From Cardiobacteriaceae bacterium (lineage in GTDB: Bacteria; Pseudomonadota; Gammaproteobacteria; Cardiobacteriales; Cardiobacteriaceae), in contig JAFUTP010000017.1 of NCBI GenBank assembly GCA_017484165.1, forward strand, positions 1-49,647: a stretch of DNA of 49,647 nucleotides. Direction: 5' to 3'. The notes beneath the pieces were generated by a model. It made no database searches. It was not told where the DNA came from and saw only the letters and a program-made list of their open reading frames with translations. The translations under genes and the position numbers were made by a program. Position 1 is the stretch's first letter. Each line of letters opens with the position of its first letter. Positions 34,479 to 42,449 of this stretch are shown piece after piece.

Positions 34479-35129
34479 CTATTGGTTCGTGCCGTTGGGG
34501 ATTTGATTGCCGCCTCCGAAGTTGCTGTTCGGACGCTGCATTTGATTAAAACCGCCGTTGTTTGGCTGATTTTGCGGCGGAATGAAATTGCCTTGCGGCT
34601 GATTTCCCTGATTGCCGAAATTACCTTGCGGAGCTTGCGGACGGTTAGGTTGCCCGAAATTACCTTGTGGAGCTTGCGGACGGTTAGGTTGCCCGAAATT
34701 ACCTTGTGGAGCTTGCGGACGGTTTTGTTGTTGTCCGCCCCATCTTTGCGGTGCGTGTGGATGTTGCATCACTGGCGGACGATTGCCTTGCGGGCGAAAA
34801 TGATTTTTCGGCGATTGCGGCACAAATCCGCGTTGATGCGCTGGTAGCGGACGATTACCTTGTGGTGCAAAACCTCTTTGTGGCGCGTAATGCGGTGCAG
34901 GTCGATGTTGCGGCGGCGGCAGCGGACGATGACCTTGCGGTGCAAAACCTCTTTGTGGCGCGTGATGACGCGGAGGCGGTGCGTGATGGCGTGGCGGAGC
35001 AGGTTGATGTTGCGAATGATGCGTAGTAAAACCGACTTGTGGCGGCGGACGATGATCTTGCGCACTGGCAATACCGATGCTGGCAGAGAGCAGGGCGGAT
35101 ACCGCGAGATATTTCATTTTCGTATTCAT
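34479..35129 (-). CDS. Secreted Pro/His/Gln-rich protein with tandem repeats (cluster member P6)
   Basis: 216 residues from ATG 35129, chosen because an aagga RBS lies 8 nt upstream and the product starts MNTKMKYLAVSALL with a signal peptide ending at IASAQ. The mature protein is almost entirely low complexity: His/Pro blocks (PPRHHAPPPRHHAP), RGFAPQG repeats, a 13-residue tandem repeat (NRPQAPQGNFGQP, about 2.7 copies, 39-bp DNA unit at 34620-34724) and a Gly/Asn/Gln tail. It lacks the YY-Pro motif of P1, P2, P4 and P5 but shares RGFAP and RHHAPPP with P5. No family recognised; a surface, matrix or metal-binding protein is possible. Confidence 0.72.
   Translation of the reverse strand: MNTKMKYLAVSALLSASIGIASAQDHRPPPQVGFTTHHSQHQPAPPRHHAPPPRHHAPQRGFAPQGHRPLPPPQHRPAPHYAPQRGFAPQGNRPLPAHQRGFVPQSPKNHFRPQGNRPPVMQHPHAPQRWGGQQQNRPQAPQGNFGQPNRPQAPQGNFGQPNRPQAPQGNFGNQGNQPQGNFIPPQNQPNNGGFNQMQRPNSNFGGGNQIPNGTNQ
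34620..34724. repeat. 39-bp tandem repeat inside P6
   Basis: Units begin at 34620, 34659 and 34698 (attaccttgYggagcttgcg, then gacggttaggttgcccgaa). The first two are complete and the third is partial. The units are nearly identical at DNA level, which implies recent slippage or unequal exchange; each encodes 13 residues, so copy-number change stays in frame. Confidence 0.9.
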
Positions 35130-35153
35130 AAAAAATTCCTTTTCCATCAAGAA

Positions 35154-35178
35154 GGTTTGTGGAATTGCTCCACAAACC
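35154..35178. terminator. Strong hairpin between P5 and P6 (terminator or processing site)
   Basis: Perfect 10-bp stem ggtttgtgga (35154-35163) / tccacaaacc (35169-35178) with a 5-nt loop. On the minus strand, in the direction of the cluster, only a weak T-tract (ttctt) follows, so it may attenuate or stabilise mRNA rather than fully terminate. Confidence 0.55.
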
Positions 35179-35187
35179 GTTTTTTAG

Positions 35188-35703
35188 TTAGTGATGATGC
35201 GGTGGCGGCGGAGGTGGATTTCTGTGTTGCTGTTGAAATCTCTGCGCTCCGTTACCCATACTTGGTCTTGGTGACGGCATCGTATGACCTAATCTTCCGT
35301 GATTAACAGGTGGTGTGTGATGCGGCGCAAAACCTCTTGGCGGATGCGGCGCGTTATGGCGCGGCAGCTGCGGATGCGGAGAAAAATGACGCGGTGGAGG
35401 TGGTGGCGCGTGATGACGCGGTGGCGGTGGAGCAGGGTGTAGTCTGCGCCAACGACGCATATCTTCAATCCGTTGCACACGGTAATGACGCGGCGGAGTC
35501 CAGCCATAAGGCATACGGTTGTAATACTCATCGTAGTAGTAACCGTCGGATAAATTCAAATAAATCAAGCCAGCAGCTGCGGTTGCAATCAAAATCGCAG
35601 CAGCCGCTTCGTCTCTGGCATAAGCATTACCTGCTGGATTATTTCCAGCGGTTGTACCAAACATTAAGCCAGCTGCTAAAAGCAAAGAGACAGTCTTTTT
35701 CAT
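35188..35703 (-). CDS. Secreted His/Pro-rich protein with YY-Pro motif (cluster member P5)
   Basis: 171 residues with a strong RBS (aaggagaaaattATG). The signal peptide MKKTVSLLLAAGLMF... ends near AYARD. A short hydrophobic Ala/Ile stretch leads to the cluster motif: LIYLNLSDGYYYDEYYNRMP, then YGWTPPRHYRVQRIEDMR. The rest is His/Pro-rich (PPPPRHHAPPPPP, PHHTPP) and ends in HHH. It is very similar in layout to P1. The His density would suit Zn/Cu/Ni binding; a weak resemblance of the motif to RcnB-type proteins was noted but not verified. Confidence 0.8.
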   Translation of the reverse strand: MKKTVSLLLAAGLMFGTTAGNNPAGNAYARDEAAAAILIATAAAGLIYLNLSDGYYYDEYYNRMPYGWTPPRHYRVQRIEDMRRWRRLHPAPPPPRHHAPPPPPRHFSPHPQLPRHNAPHPPRGFAPHHTPPVNHGRLGHTMPSPRPSMGNGAQRFQQQHRNPPPPPPHHH

Positions 35704-35745
35704 AATTTTCTCCTTAAATATTTAAGAAGTTGGAGTGAAAGAGGT

Positions 35746-36096
35746 TTAACGCCGCTCAACAGGTCCTTTATACATTTTCACGGAGGCACGCGGCGGATGT
35801 GGCACGGAATTGCCGCCTTGATATTTACCTTTCCTGTGATGCGCTGGTTTTCTAGCGATATGTTTTTTGCTGTGTTTGCTAGATGAACCCATTCTTTTTA
35901 CCGTGGTGTATTTGTTAGGACGGTAAAAAGGCGGTAATAGGTTGTGATGATTGTCGTAATACCGACCAGTATGCGGATTGAAATACACAACTTGATGACG
36001 GTAAAACTTCTTTGCCTGCGCTTCTTGTGCAGTTAATGCTGACAGGGTTGTCATACTGAAAGCGGCAATTGCAATACTTAAAATCATCTTTTTCAT
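35746..36096 (-). CDS. Secreted basic protein with YY-Pro motif (cluster member P4)
   Basis: 116 residues. The signal peptide MKKMILSIAIAAFSMTTLSA ends near AQAKK, and the first 30 residues are nearly identical to P3. The motif is VVYFNPHTGRYYDNHHNLLP, then PFYRPNKYTTVKR. A Lys/His-rich stretch (KHSKKHIARKPAHHRKGKYQGG) and the C-terminal signature NSVPHPPRASVKMYKG follow; the ending is shared in form with P2 and P3. Small, very basic and exported; no known family. The high DNA identity with P3 shows a recent duplication. Confidence 0.8.
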   Translation of the reverse strand: MKKMILSIAIAAFSMTTLSALTAQEAQAKKFYRHQVVYFNPHTGRYYDNHHNLLPPFYRPNKYTTVKRMGSSSKHSKKHIARKPAHHRKGKYQGGNSVPHPPRASVKMYKGPVERR

Positions 36097-36213
36097 AAAT
36101 ATTCCTAATATGAAGACTGTTACTAAATTCTTACGAAATCCGATTAGAACCCGTTCATAATGTTTAAGACTTAAACGGTCTCGATATCCTCGAAAAGCTC
36201 GGATTGCTCGAAA

Positions 36214-36654
36214 CTACCTGATATCCGAGCCACCACCAGTTCTGCCTGGAGTGCCTGATGATTGTTCGGATCCCCCACAGCCAGGTCTAAACAAGAATTC
36301 TGGTTTCCAACAATCGTGAGCTAGGTTGTCGTTGAGTCGGTTGTGGCTTTGGCTTTGGTTTTGGCTTCGGTTGTGGCTTTGGGTTGGTTTTTGAAATTCA
36401 TATGCTTGAATTGGAGCTTCATAAATTGACACAGAAGCGAGCGGCGGATTTGGCACGGAATTGCCGCCTTGATATCTGCCTTTGTTTCTACGCGTATGCT
36501 TTTTAGTGGCATATCTCTTGCTGTGTTTACTTTTTACCGTGCTGTGTTTGTGTGGACGGTACACCTTCTTTGCCTGTGCTTCTTGTGCTGTTAAAACTGA
36601 CAGGGTTGTCATACTGAAAGCGGCAATTGCAATACTCAAAATCATCTTCTTCAT
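36214..36654 (-). CDS. Paralogue of P4 lacking the YY-Pro motif (cluster member P3)
   Basis: 146 residues. The signal peptide is almost identical to that of P4, but after AKKVYR the 26 residues carrying the motif are missing, and the text resumes at PHKHSTVKSKHSK. In the P4 DNA the missing 78 bp are bounded by the 10-bp direct repeat gacggtaaaa (35919-35928 and 35997-36006), which explains the deletion. NSVPNPPLASVSIYEAP matches the shared ending, but the protein continues with a Ser/Gln/Asn-rich segment and a Gly/Ser tail (GGSEQSSGTPGRTGGGSDIR) not found in the others, perhaps after loss of the original stop. Confidence 0.7.
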   Translation of the reverse strand: MKKMILSIAIAAFSMTTLSVLTAQEAQAKKVYRPHKHSTVKSKHSKRYATKKHTRRNKGRYQGGNSVPNPPLASVSIYEAPIQAYEFQKPTQSHNRSQNQSQSHNRLNDNLAHDCWKPEFLFRPGCGGSEQSSGTPGRTGGGSDIR

Positions 36655-36717
36655 AAATATTTCCTGATACTGAAAGACTGTTATTCAAAATTTCCACAAA
36701 ATTCACGCAAAACACGA

Positions 36718-37065
36718 TTAGAAGCCGTGCATCCGAACTGATGATTGCGGCGGATTCGGCGGATTTTCGTTCTCATGGATATGCGGGCGTGGTTTTGGTT
36801 TTTGCTTGCTATTCGCCTGCTTGATATGAGCTTGTTGGCGCAATGGTTTGATGTTATTGACCCGTTTTACGCGCGTGAATTTGTTTGGTTTATAACCTTT
36901 GGGTAATGGTTGATAACTTGCGTTGTAGTAACGACCAGTTTTTAGTTCTAAATAAACCACTTGTCCCTTTGCTACGGGTTTTGCTTCACTAGGTAAAGCA
37001 GTGAACGCAGCAGTAGCGACAAATCCAATTGCTGCAAGTGCGAGAGTTAAAACTGTTTTTTTCAT
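36718..37065 (-). CDS. Secreted basic protein with YY-Pro motif (cluster member P2)
   Basis: 115 residues from ATG 37065 (aagga 8 nt upstream; the in-frame start at 37086 adds MIFKEKT and spoils the signal peptide). The signal peptide MKKTVLTLALAAIGFVATAA ends near SEAKP. The motif is VVYLELKTGRYYNASYQPLP, then KGYKPNKFTRVKRVNN; a Lys/Gln/His-rich region follows and the shared ending is NPPNPPQSSVRMHGF. It has the same plan as P4, with divergent sequence. No family recognised. Confidence 0.8.
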   Translation of the reverse strand: MKKTVLTLALAAIGFVATAAFTALPSEAKPVAKGQVVYLELKTGRYYNASYQPLPKGYKPNKFTRVKRVNNIKPLRQQAHIKQANSKQKPKPRPHIHENENPPNPPQSSVRMHGF

Positions 37066-37101
37066 TGTTTTTTCCTTAAATATCAATGTTTTTCGAGTGG
37101 T

Positions 37102-37135
37102 TCTGCCGATAAATAGCGTGTTTTTTATCGGCAGA
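37102..37135. repeat. Perfect 12-bp hairpin between P1 and P2
   Basis: Arms tctgccgataaa (37102-37113) and tttatcggcaga (37124-37135) are perfect complements with a 10-nt loop. On the minus strand no U-run follows, so an mRNA-stabilising or processing hairpin for the upstream P1 message, or a protein-binding palindrome, is more likely than a terminator. Confidence 0.75.
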
Positions 37136-37144
37136 TGCCTTTAT

Positions 37145-37609
37145 TTAATGTTTAGGTGGCGGCGGTGGAACTACACCTTTTGGCGGAGGTGGAGGATTAC
37201 CGTGCGCTGGTGGTGGATTAGCTCCTTTCGGTGGTGGTGGCATTGCTCCTTTTGGTGGAGGTGGCGGAGGATTAGCACCTTTCGCTGGCGGTGGGACTAC
37301 ACCTTTTGGCGGAGGCGGCGGCGGATTATGTTTGCCGTTTTTTGCGTGCGGAGGAATTGGATGATGGCGACGATGCAAACGCATATCTTGCACATGATTT
37401 ACCTTGTAATGTTTAGGTGGTTTGTAACCGTGCGGTAAGCGGTTGTAGTTTTCGTCGTAGTAGTAACCGTCCTGTTGGCTGAAATAAACGATTGCGCCCG
37501 CGATAACCGCATTGGTTAAACGACTGTTATCAGCATTGGCAACCATCGGGCTAATAGCAGCAGTAGCAAAGATTGCACAAACTGCAAGTGATAAACAAGA
37601 TTTTTTCAT
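37145..37609 (-). CDS. Secreted poly-proline protein with YY-Pro motif (cluster member P1)
   Basis: 154 residues from ATG 37609 (caggag RBS 8 nt upstream), which gives signal peptide MKKSCLSLAVCAIFATAAIS... ending at ANAD; the longer open frame starts inside the leader. A short hydrophobic segment leads to the motif IVYFSQQDGYYYDENYNRLP, then HGYKPPKHYKVNHVQDMR, followed by His-rich RRHHPIPPH and a C-terminal half of PPPPPPKG-type repeats. It is closely parallel to P5. This is the first gene of the cluster as transcribed. Wall-spanning or extracellular binding roles are possible for the Pro-rich tail; function is unknown. Confidence 0.8.
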   Translation of the reverse strand: MKKSCLSLAVCAIFATAAISPMVANADNSRLTNAVIAGAIVYFSQQDGYYYDENYNRLPHGYKPPKHYKVNHVQDMRLHRRHHPIPPHAKNGKHNPPPPPPKGVVPPPAKGANPPPPPPKGAMPPPPKGANPPPAHGNPPPPPKGVVPPPPPKH

Positions 37610-37980
37610 TTCGTTACTCCTGATTTGATATTGAGACTGAATGAAATACCGCATTTATGGCGGCAAACCTTTTATCCAAATTTTTACGGACAAAAGTGAT
37701 TGTAAAACTAAAACGAGTTTGTAAAGCACTCATCGCATTTTTCTTTTGGCAGAAAAGCTACAAAAAGTGCTTTTTGCGTAGTGTTTTTGCAACAAGACTT
37801 TGTGAAAAGCGCATCGGACAAGGAATTTGAAAAAGCGGTATTGGAAAAAGATTAGGCGATTTATTGCGCTTTATTCCAATTTTGCGCAAGCTTTATTCGA
37901 AATTTCGTGGAATTTAGCAAATTAGAATTTGGCTTTATTTGGCGGTTTGACCGCTTTTCTATGTCATCAGATAAAGAATT
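37610..37980. other. Intergenic region upstream of P1 and the ABC exporter
   Basis: This 371-nt divergent region has no MITE copy. I found no convincing gene; a short open stretch ending at a TAG near 37855 lacks a start and RBS. A small hairpin gcggt-ttg-accgc followed by TTTT (37942-37958) lies just before the exporter start. The A/T-rich part presumably holds the divergent promoters, but no clear -35/-10 pair stands out. Confidence 0.5.
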
Positions 37981-39876
37981 ATGAAAAAACAGATAAATAA
38001 ATTTCTCAACTTTTTTGAAAACCTCACTCAAGCTTTTCCTGTTTATCACAACGAAGAGCCACCGAAAACGCTCTGGGCTTTTTGCCGTTATTACAGTCGT
38101 GGATTTGGTTTGCCGCTAGTGCTCTTGGCGATTTTTTCTTTCTTTCGTTCGGTGTTGGAAGTTTCGATTTTTGGTTTTTTGAATGAAATCGTAACGATGC
38201 TTTCCTCTGCTAATCGCGAGAGTTTTTTTGTGGATAACAAATGGCAGCTTGCTTTGATGACCGCGGTTTTACTCATATTTTTACCGCTTGCCAATGCTGG
38301 TTCATCATTACTTCGCAATCAATGTTTGATGGGAAATTTTCCGATGTCGATTCGCTGGCGGGCGCATTCGCATTTGCTCACTCAAAGTTTGGCTTTTTAT
38401 CAAGATGAATTTGCGGGAAGAATTGCGGCGAAGGTGATGCAGACCGCTTTGGCAATTCGTGAGTTGATAACTAAAAGTGTGGATTTATTTGTTTATATCG
38501 CGGTTTATTTGCTATCGATGTTTGTGCTTATCGGTTCGGTAAGCGGTGTATTGCTTATTCCCGTGATTATTTGGTTTTTGCTTTACTGCTATTTGCAGAT
38601 TTATTTTGTGCCGAAATTGAAGAAGGTTTCGCAGGAGCAAGCCAATGCCCGTTCGACGATGACAGGACGGATTACCGATGCTTATACCAATATTTCTACC
38701 GTCAAGCTATTTGCTCATACCAAGCGCGAGAGCGACTACGCCCGCGATTCGATGAATGATTTTATGGATACGGTTTATCGGCAATTCCGTCTGGTTACGG
38801 GGCTTAATGTCTGTATGCAGTCATTGAATTTCTTTTTACTTTTCACCTTGACCGCGACGGCGGTGGTTTTGTGGTCGCGGGATATGGCGGAAGTTGGAGT
38901 TGTGGCGATGTCGGTTGCGCTTGCGATGCGCTTAAACGGTATGTCGCAGTGGATTTTGTGGGAAGTAAGCAGTATGTTCGAGCAAATCGGCACCACGATT
39001 GACGGTATGAACACTCTTTCTTTACCGAAAACCGTGCAGGACAAGGCTAATGCCCAAGATTTGATTATCAAAAACGGCGAGATTAAATTCGAAAATGTCT
39101 GCTTTGCTTACAAGCGCAATTCCCGCTCGAAAACGCCCGAGGCAGAAAAAGCAATCAAACGCTTGGCGGTTATCAATAACTTAAATTTGACGATAAAACC
39201 TGGTGAAAAAATCGGTTTAGTCGGTAGAAGCGGCGCAGGAAAATCGACTTTGGTGAATGTGCTCCTGCGTTTTTACGATTTGGAAAGCGGAAAAATCACC
39301 ATCGACGGTCAAAATATTGCCGAACTCAAACAAGATTCGCTGCGTCGCCATATTGCGATGGTTACGCAAGACACTTCGCTGTTGCATCGTAGCGTCCGCG
39401 ACAATATTCTTTATGGCAAACCCGATGCGAGCGAAGAAGAATTACGACGCGCAATCGAGCAATCGGAGGCAGCTGAATTTATCGAACATTTATCTGATCC
39501 GCAAGGCAATGTTGGATTAGATGCGCAAGTTGGTGAGCGAGGGGTGAAATTATCAGGCGGACAACGGCAGAGAATTGCCATCGCCCGAGTTTTACTTAAA
39601 GACGCACCGATTTTGATTTTGGACGAAGCGACATCGGCACTCGATAGCGAAGTTGAAGCAGCAATTCAGGAAAGCTTAAACCGCTTGATGGACGGTAAAA
39701 CCGTAATCGCGATTGCCCACCGTCTTTCGACGATTGCGGCGATGGATAGATTGATTGTGCTTGACGGCGGTCAAATTGCCGAAGAGGGAACGCACGCCGA
39801 ATTGCTCGCTAAAAACGGTATTTATGCCAAACTCTGGTCGCGGCAAACGGGCGGATATTTGGGGGATTTGGATTAA
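37981..39876 (+). CDS. ABC exporter, fused permease/ATPase (MsbA-like type)
   Basis: 631 residues. The N-terminal membrane domain spans about residues 35-340. The nucleotide-binding domain has Walker A GLVGRSGAGKSTLVNVL, Q-loop MVTQDTSLLHRSV, signature KLSGGQRQRIAIARVLL, Walker B PILILDEATSALDSE and the H-loop IAIAHRLSTIAAMDR. Half-size exporters of this type dimerise to move lipids or drugs outward. The intracellular helix motif YTNISTVKLFAHTKRE is typical of the group. Its substrate cannot be read from the sequence. It is an isolated gene; MITE copy R10 begins 22 nt after the stop. Confidence 0.92.
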   Translation: MKKQINKFLNFFENLTQAFPVYHNEEPPKTLWAFCRYYSRGFGLPLVLLAIFSFFRSVLEVSIFGFLNEIVTMLSSANRESFFVDNKWQLALMTAVLLIFLPLANAGSSLLRNQCLMGNFPMSIRWRAHSHLLTQSLAFYQDEFAGRIAAKVMQTALAIRELITKSVDLFVYIAVYLLSMFVLIGSVSGVLLIPVIIWFLLYCYLQIYFVPKLKKVSQEQANARSTMTGRITDAYTNISTVKLFAHTKRESDYARDSMNDFMDTVYRQFRLVTGLNVCMQSLNFFLLFTLTATAVVLWSRDMAEVGVVAMSVALAMRLNGMSQWILWEVSSMFEQIGTTIDGMNTLSLPKTVQDKANAQDLIIKNGEIKFENVCFAYKRNSRSKTPEAEKAIKRLAVINNLNLTIKPGEKIGLVGRSGAGKSTLVNVLLRFYDLESGKITIDGQNIAELKQDSLRRHIAMVTQDTSLLHRSVRDNILYGKPDASEEELRRAIEQSEAAEFIEHLSDPQGNVGLDAQVGERGVKLSGGQRQRIAIARVLLKDAPILILDEATSALDSEVEAAIQESLNRLMDGKTVIAIAHRLSTIAAMDRLIVLDGGQIAEEGTHAELLAKNGIYAKLWSRQTGGYLGDLD

Positions 39877-39898
39877 AGACTTATGCGGATTAAGTTAG

Positions 39899-40020
39899 TG
39901 GAGCTATCTAAATTTAGGGTTAGTTTTGTCTTTTACTCTCGTCATCCTGAACGCGGTGAAGGATATGCCGATAGAGATTTTTCGCCTATGGCTCAAAATG
40001 ACGAATTTCGTAGATACGCC
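39899..40020 (-). repeat. MITE-like element, copy R10
   Basis: Reverse copy of about 122 bp. Left end tggagctatctaaatttagg, right end gtagatacgcc. Termini are slightly degraded and no clean target duplication is visible. It lies between the ABC exporter and bamA. Confidence 0.85.
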
Positions 40021-40049
40021 ATTGAATAAGAAGTCCGCTTGATAGCTTT

Positions 40050-40055
40050 TATAAT
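40050..40055 (+). promoter_or_regulatory. Candidate -10 box for bamA-skp-lpxD
   Basis: A perfect TATAAT lies 67 nt before the bamA start and just outside MITE copy R10. The matching -35 region is weak, so this is a candidate only. Confidence 0.4.
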
Positions 40056-40121
40056 CCCGCGGTTTTCTAAATTATCAATTTCTCATTACCAATAATTTTT
40101 TCAATAAATCAAGAGTTATTT

Positions 40122-42449
40122 ATGTTGCAAAAGCTTGTTTCTTGTATTCATTCCCAGCTGACTGATAAATCAATTCACCGTATTTCACTTGCTTGTTTAG
40201 CACTTTGGTCTTCTTTTTGTTATGCCGAACAATTTAAGGTTGATGACATTCGTGTTGAAGGCTTACAAAGAGTTTCTGCGGGCACGGTTTTTAATTATTT
40301 ACCCGTAAAAACAGGGCAAACATTTGACACTAATGCTAGTCAGCAAGTGGTCTCCGAGCTTTTTGCGACTAAATTGTTCTCTGATATCAAATTGGCTCGC
40401 GATGGCAATACGCTGGTGGTGCAAGTTACGGAATTTCCTGTTATCAACGAAATTCAGCTCAAAGGTAATTCAGGACTGCCTACTTCGGCAATAAAAGAAG
40501 CGTTTAGCAAGGCAGGATTTGCAGAAGGTCAGCCGTTTAATCCTGCAATGCAGCAAGAAATGACTAATCAGCTTTATCAGCAATATCACGCAACCAGCAA
40601 ATTCCAAGTTGAAATCAATTCCAAAATCGAAACTTTGCCGCGTGGTCGGATAAATGTAATTTTTGATATCAAAGAAGGTAAAACGGGAAAAATTAAAGCG
40701 ATAAATTTCGTCGGTAACCACGCTTATTCCGACGAACAATTGCGCAAACAGCTTGACACTTCGGAAGCGGGGATGTTTTCGATGTTTAGCAAAAACAGCC
40801 AAATTAACGGAGAAAGAATGCAGGCGGATTACGACCGCCTCGCTGATTTTTATCAAGACCGTGGTTTTATCGATTTCCAAATAAATTCGGTGCAAACTTC
40901 GCTTAATGACGATAAAACCGAAGCGTATTTGACAATAAATATGACCGAGGGTAATCCTTATACCTTCACGGGTTACAAAATTTCTGGTAATACGATTGTG
41001 AGTGAGGAGGAATTGCAGAAGTTCGTCAAACTCAAAGCTGGCGATACCTACAATCGCGGACAATTGCGAGAAGCAATCGAGAAAATGCAAAATCGCTTGG
41101 CTGATGAAGGTTATGCCAAAGCGCAAGTGGAAGCTGTTCCTGATATTGACCGTTTAACTCGGCAAATTTTTATCAATTTAGTTGTCAATCCAGGTGAGCG
41201 TTATACCGTGCGGCGGATTGAATTTACGGGTAATAGCAAGTCTTATGACAGCGTTTTGCGTCGTGAGATGCGCCAGCAGGAAATGGCTCCTTATTCTGCT
41301 TCTGATATTGAGCGTTCGGAACAGAGATTGCGTCGCTTGCCGCAAATTGAAAATATCGATAAAACCTTGCGTCCCGTGGAAGGACATTCTGACCAAGTCG
41401 ATTTGGTTTATACGGTTACCGAACGGGCAACTTCCTACATTCAAGGCGGTGTCGGTTACGGTGATAGCAGCGGAATGATGTTTACGCTGGAATATAACGA
41501 CGACAACTTCTTCGGCACGGGAAATCGTTTTGCGGCGAATTTTGGTAAGTCATCGTCTTCTGATTCTTATGGTTTGAGTTTTACTAATCCTTATTTCACT
41601 GATAGTGGTGTATCAGCAACGGTTGCGCTTAATTTCAGTAAGCAAAACTATGACAAAGAAGATTTTTCCGATTGGACTGCTGATAACGCTTCACTAATGC
41701 TGACTTTCGGTTATCCGATTTCTGAATATCAAAAAATCTTTTTCGGTGGTGGTTTCCGTCAAATCAAGATTAAGACTGGATACGATGTGGCAGAAGAGAT
41801 TCAAGATTACATCGATCTTAATGGCAACAAATTCCAAGAAATTCCGCTTACGGCTTCTTGGGTGCGTGATACAACCGATTCGGCATATTTACCGACCAAA
41901 GGCTCGCGCAATTCATTGAGTTTGGAAGCGGTGCCTGCGGTGGATAAAAAATATTACCGCGTGGATTATTCGAACAAAATCTATTTTTCTAGCGAAAAAA
42001 CTGGCTCATTGGTGTTGGGCTTGCACGGTGATATTGGTTACGGTGATAGTTTTAGTAGTGCTGATGATGGTTTGCCGTTTTACCGTCGTTATTACGCTGG
42101 CGGTATCAGCACAATTCGCGGTTATGAACACGGTTCAGTTGGTCCGAAATATATCAACGGCGACTATGCGGGCGGTGATTTTCGGGTTACTGGCGGTGCG
42201 GAATTGATGATGCCTGTTTCGTTTAATAAGCGTAGCGATAACTTCCGCGTGGGATTGTTTGTTGATGCGGGTAATGTTTGGAGTAGAGCGGGAGATTTTG
42301 ACGCGGGAGATTTCCGTTATTCAGGTGGTGCGTTTATCAATTGGCTATCACCGATTGGACCGCTTAATTTAAGTTACGGCGTTCCGCTTAATTCCAAAGA
42401 AGGCGACGAAAGAGAGTCGTTTCAATTCACAATTGGATCTAGTTTCTGA
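40122..42449 (+). CDS. bamA: Outer-membrane protein assembly factor BamA
   Basis: 775 residues. The signal peptide ends at FCYA|EQ. Five POTRA domains run to about residue 425: FKVDDIRVEGLQRVSAGTVFNYLPVKTGQ (POTRA1, given by its ends) through RYTVRRIEFTGNS (POTRA5). The Omp85 barrel follows with IQGGVGYGDSSGM, FGTGNRFAANF and the lid-lock motif TIRGYEHGSVGP (the VRGF/IRGY motif), ending in a C-terminal Phe (FQFTIGSSF). It is the core of the BAM machine. The stop overlaps the skp start (TGATG), so bamA-skp-lpxD is an operon in the usual order. Confidence 0.97.
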   Translation: MLQKLVSCIHSQLTDKSIHRISLACLALWSSFCYAEQFKVDDIRVEGLQRVSAGTVFNYLPVKTGQTFDTNASQQVVSELFATKLFSDIKLARDGNTLVVQVTEFPVINEIQLKGNSGLPTSAIKEAFSKAGFAEGQPFNPAMQQEMTNQLYQQYHATSKFQVEINSKIETLPRGRINVIFDIKEGKTGKIKAINFVGNHAYSDEQLRKQLDTSEAGMFSMFSKNSQINGERMQADYDRLADFYQDRGFIDFQINSVQTSLNDDKTEAYLTINMTEGNPYTFTGYKISGNTIVSEEELQKFVKLKAGDTYNRGQLREAIEKMQNRLADEGYAKAQVEAVPDIDRLTRQIFINLVVNPGERYTVRRIEFTGNSKSYDSVLRREMRQQEMAPYSASDIERSEQRLRRLPQIENIDKTLRPVEGHSDQVDLVYTVTERATSYIQGGVGYGDSSGMMFTLEYNDDNFFGTGNRFAANFGKSSSSDSYGLSFTNPYFTDSGVSATVALNFSKQNYDKEDFSDWTADNASLMLTFGYPISEYQKIFFGGGFRQIKIKTGYDVAEEIQDYIDLNGNKFQEIPLTASWVRDTTDSAYLPTKGSRNSLSLEAVPAVDKKYYRVDYSNKIYFSSEKTGSLVLGLHGDIGYGDSFSSADDGLPFYRRYYAGGISTIRGYEHGSVGPKYINGDYAGGDFRVTGGAELMMPVSFNKRSDNFRVGLFVDAGNVWSRAGDFDAGDFRYSGGAFINWLSPIGPLNLSYGVPLNSKEGDERESFQFTIGSSF

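Noticed and set aside
34404-35306. Several plus-strand open frames antisense to P5/P6
   Set aside because: They arise from the Pro/His/Gly-rich repeats; the minus-strand genes have signal peptides, RBSs and a terminator.
37760-37857. Small gene upstream of the ABC exporter ending at TAG near 37855
   Set aside because: The stretch lacks a start codon with RBS, is short, and shows no motif; most likely non-coding or decayed sequence.
40470-41126. 218-codon open frame on the minus strand inside bamA
   Set aside because: It lies fully antisense to a clear BamA gene, has no recognisable domains and no RBS; it is a shadow of codon bias.
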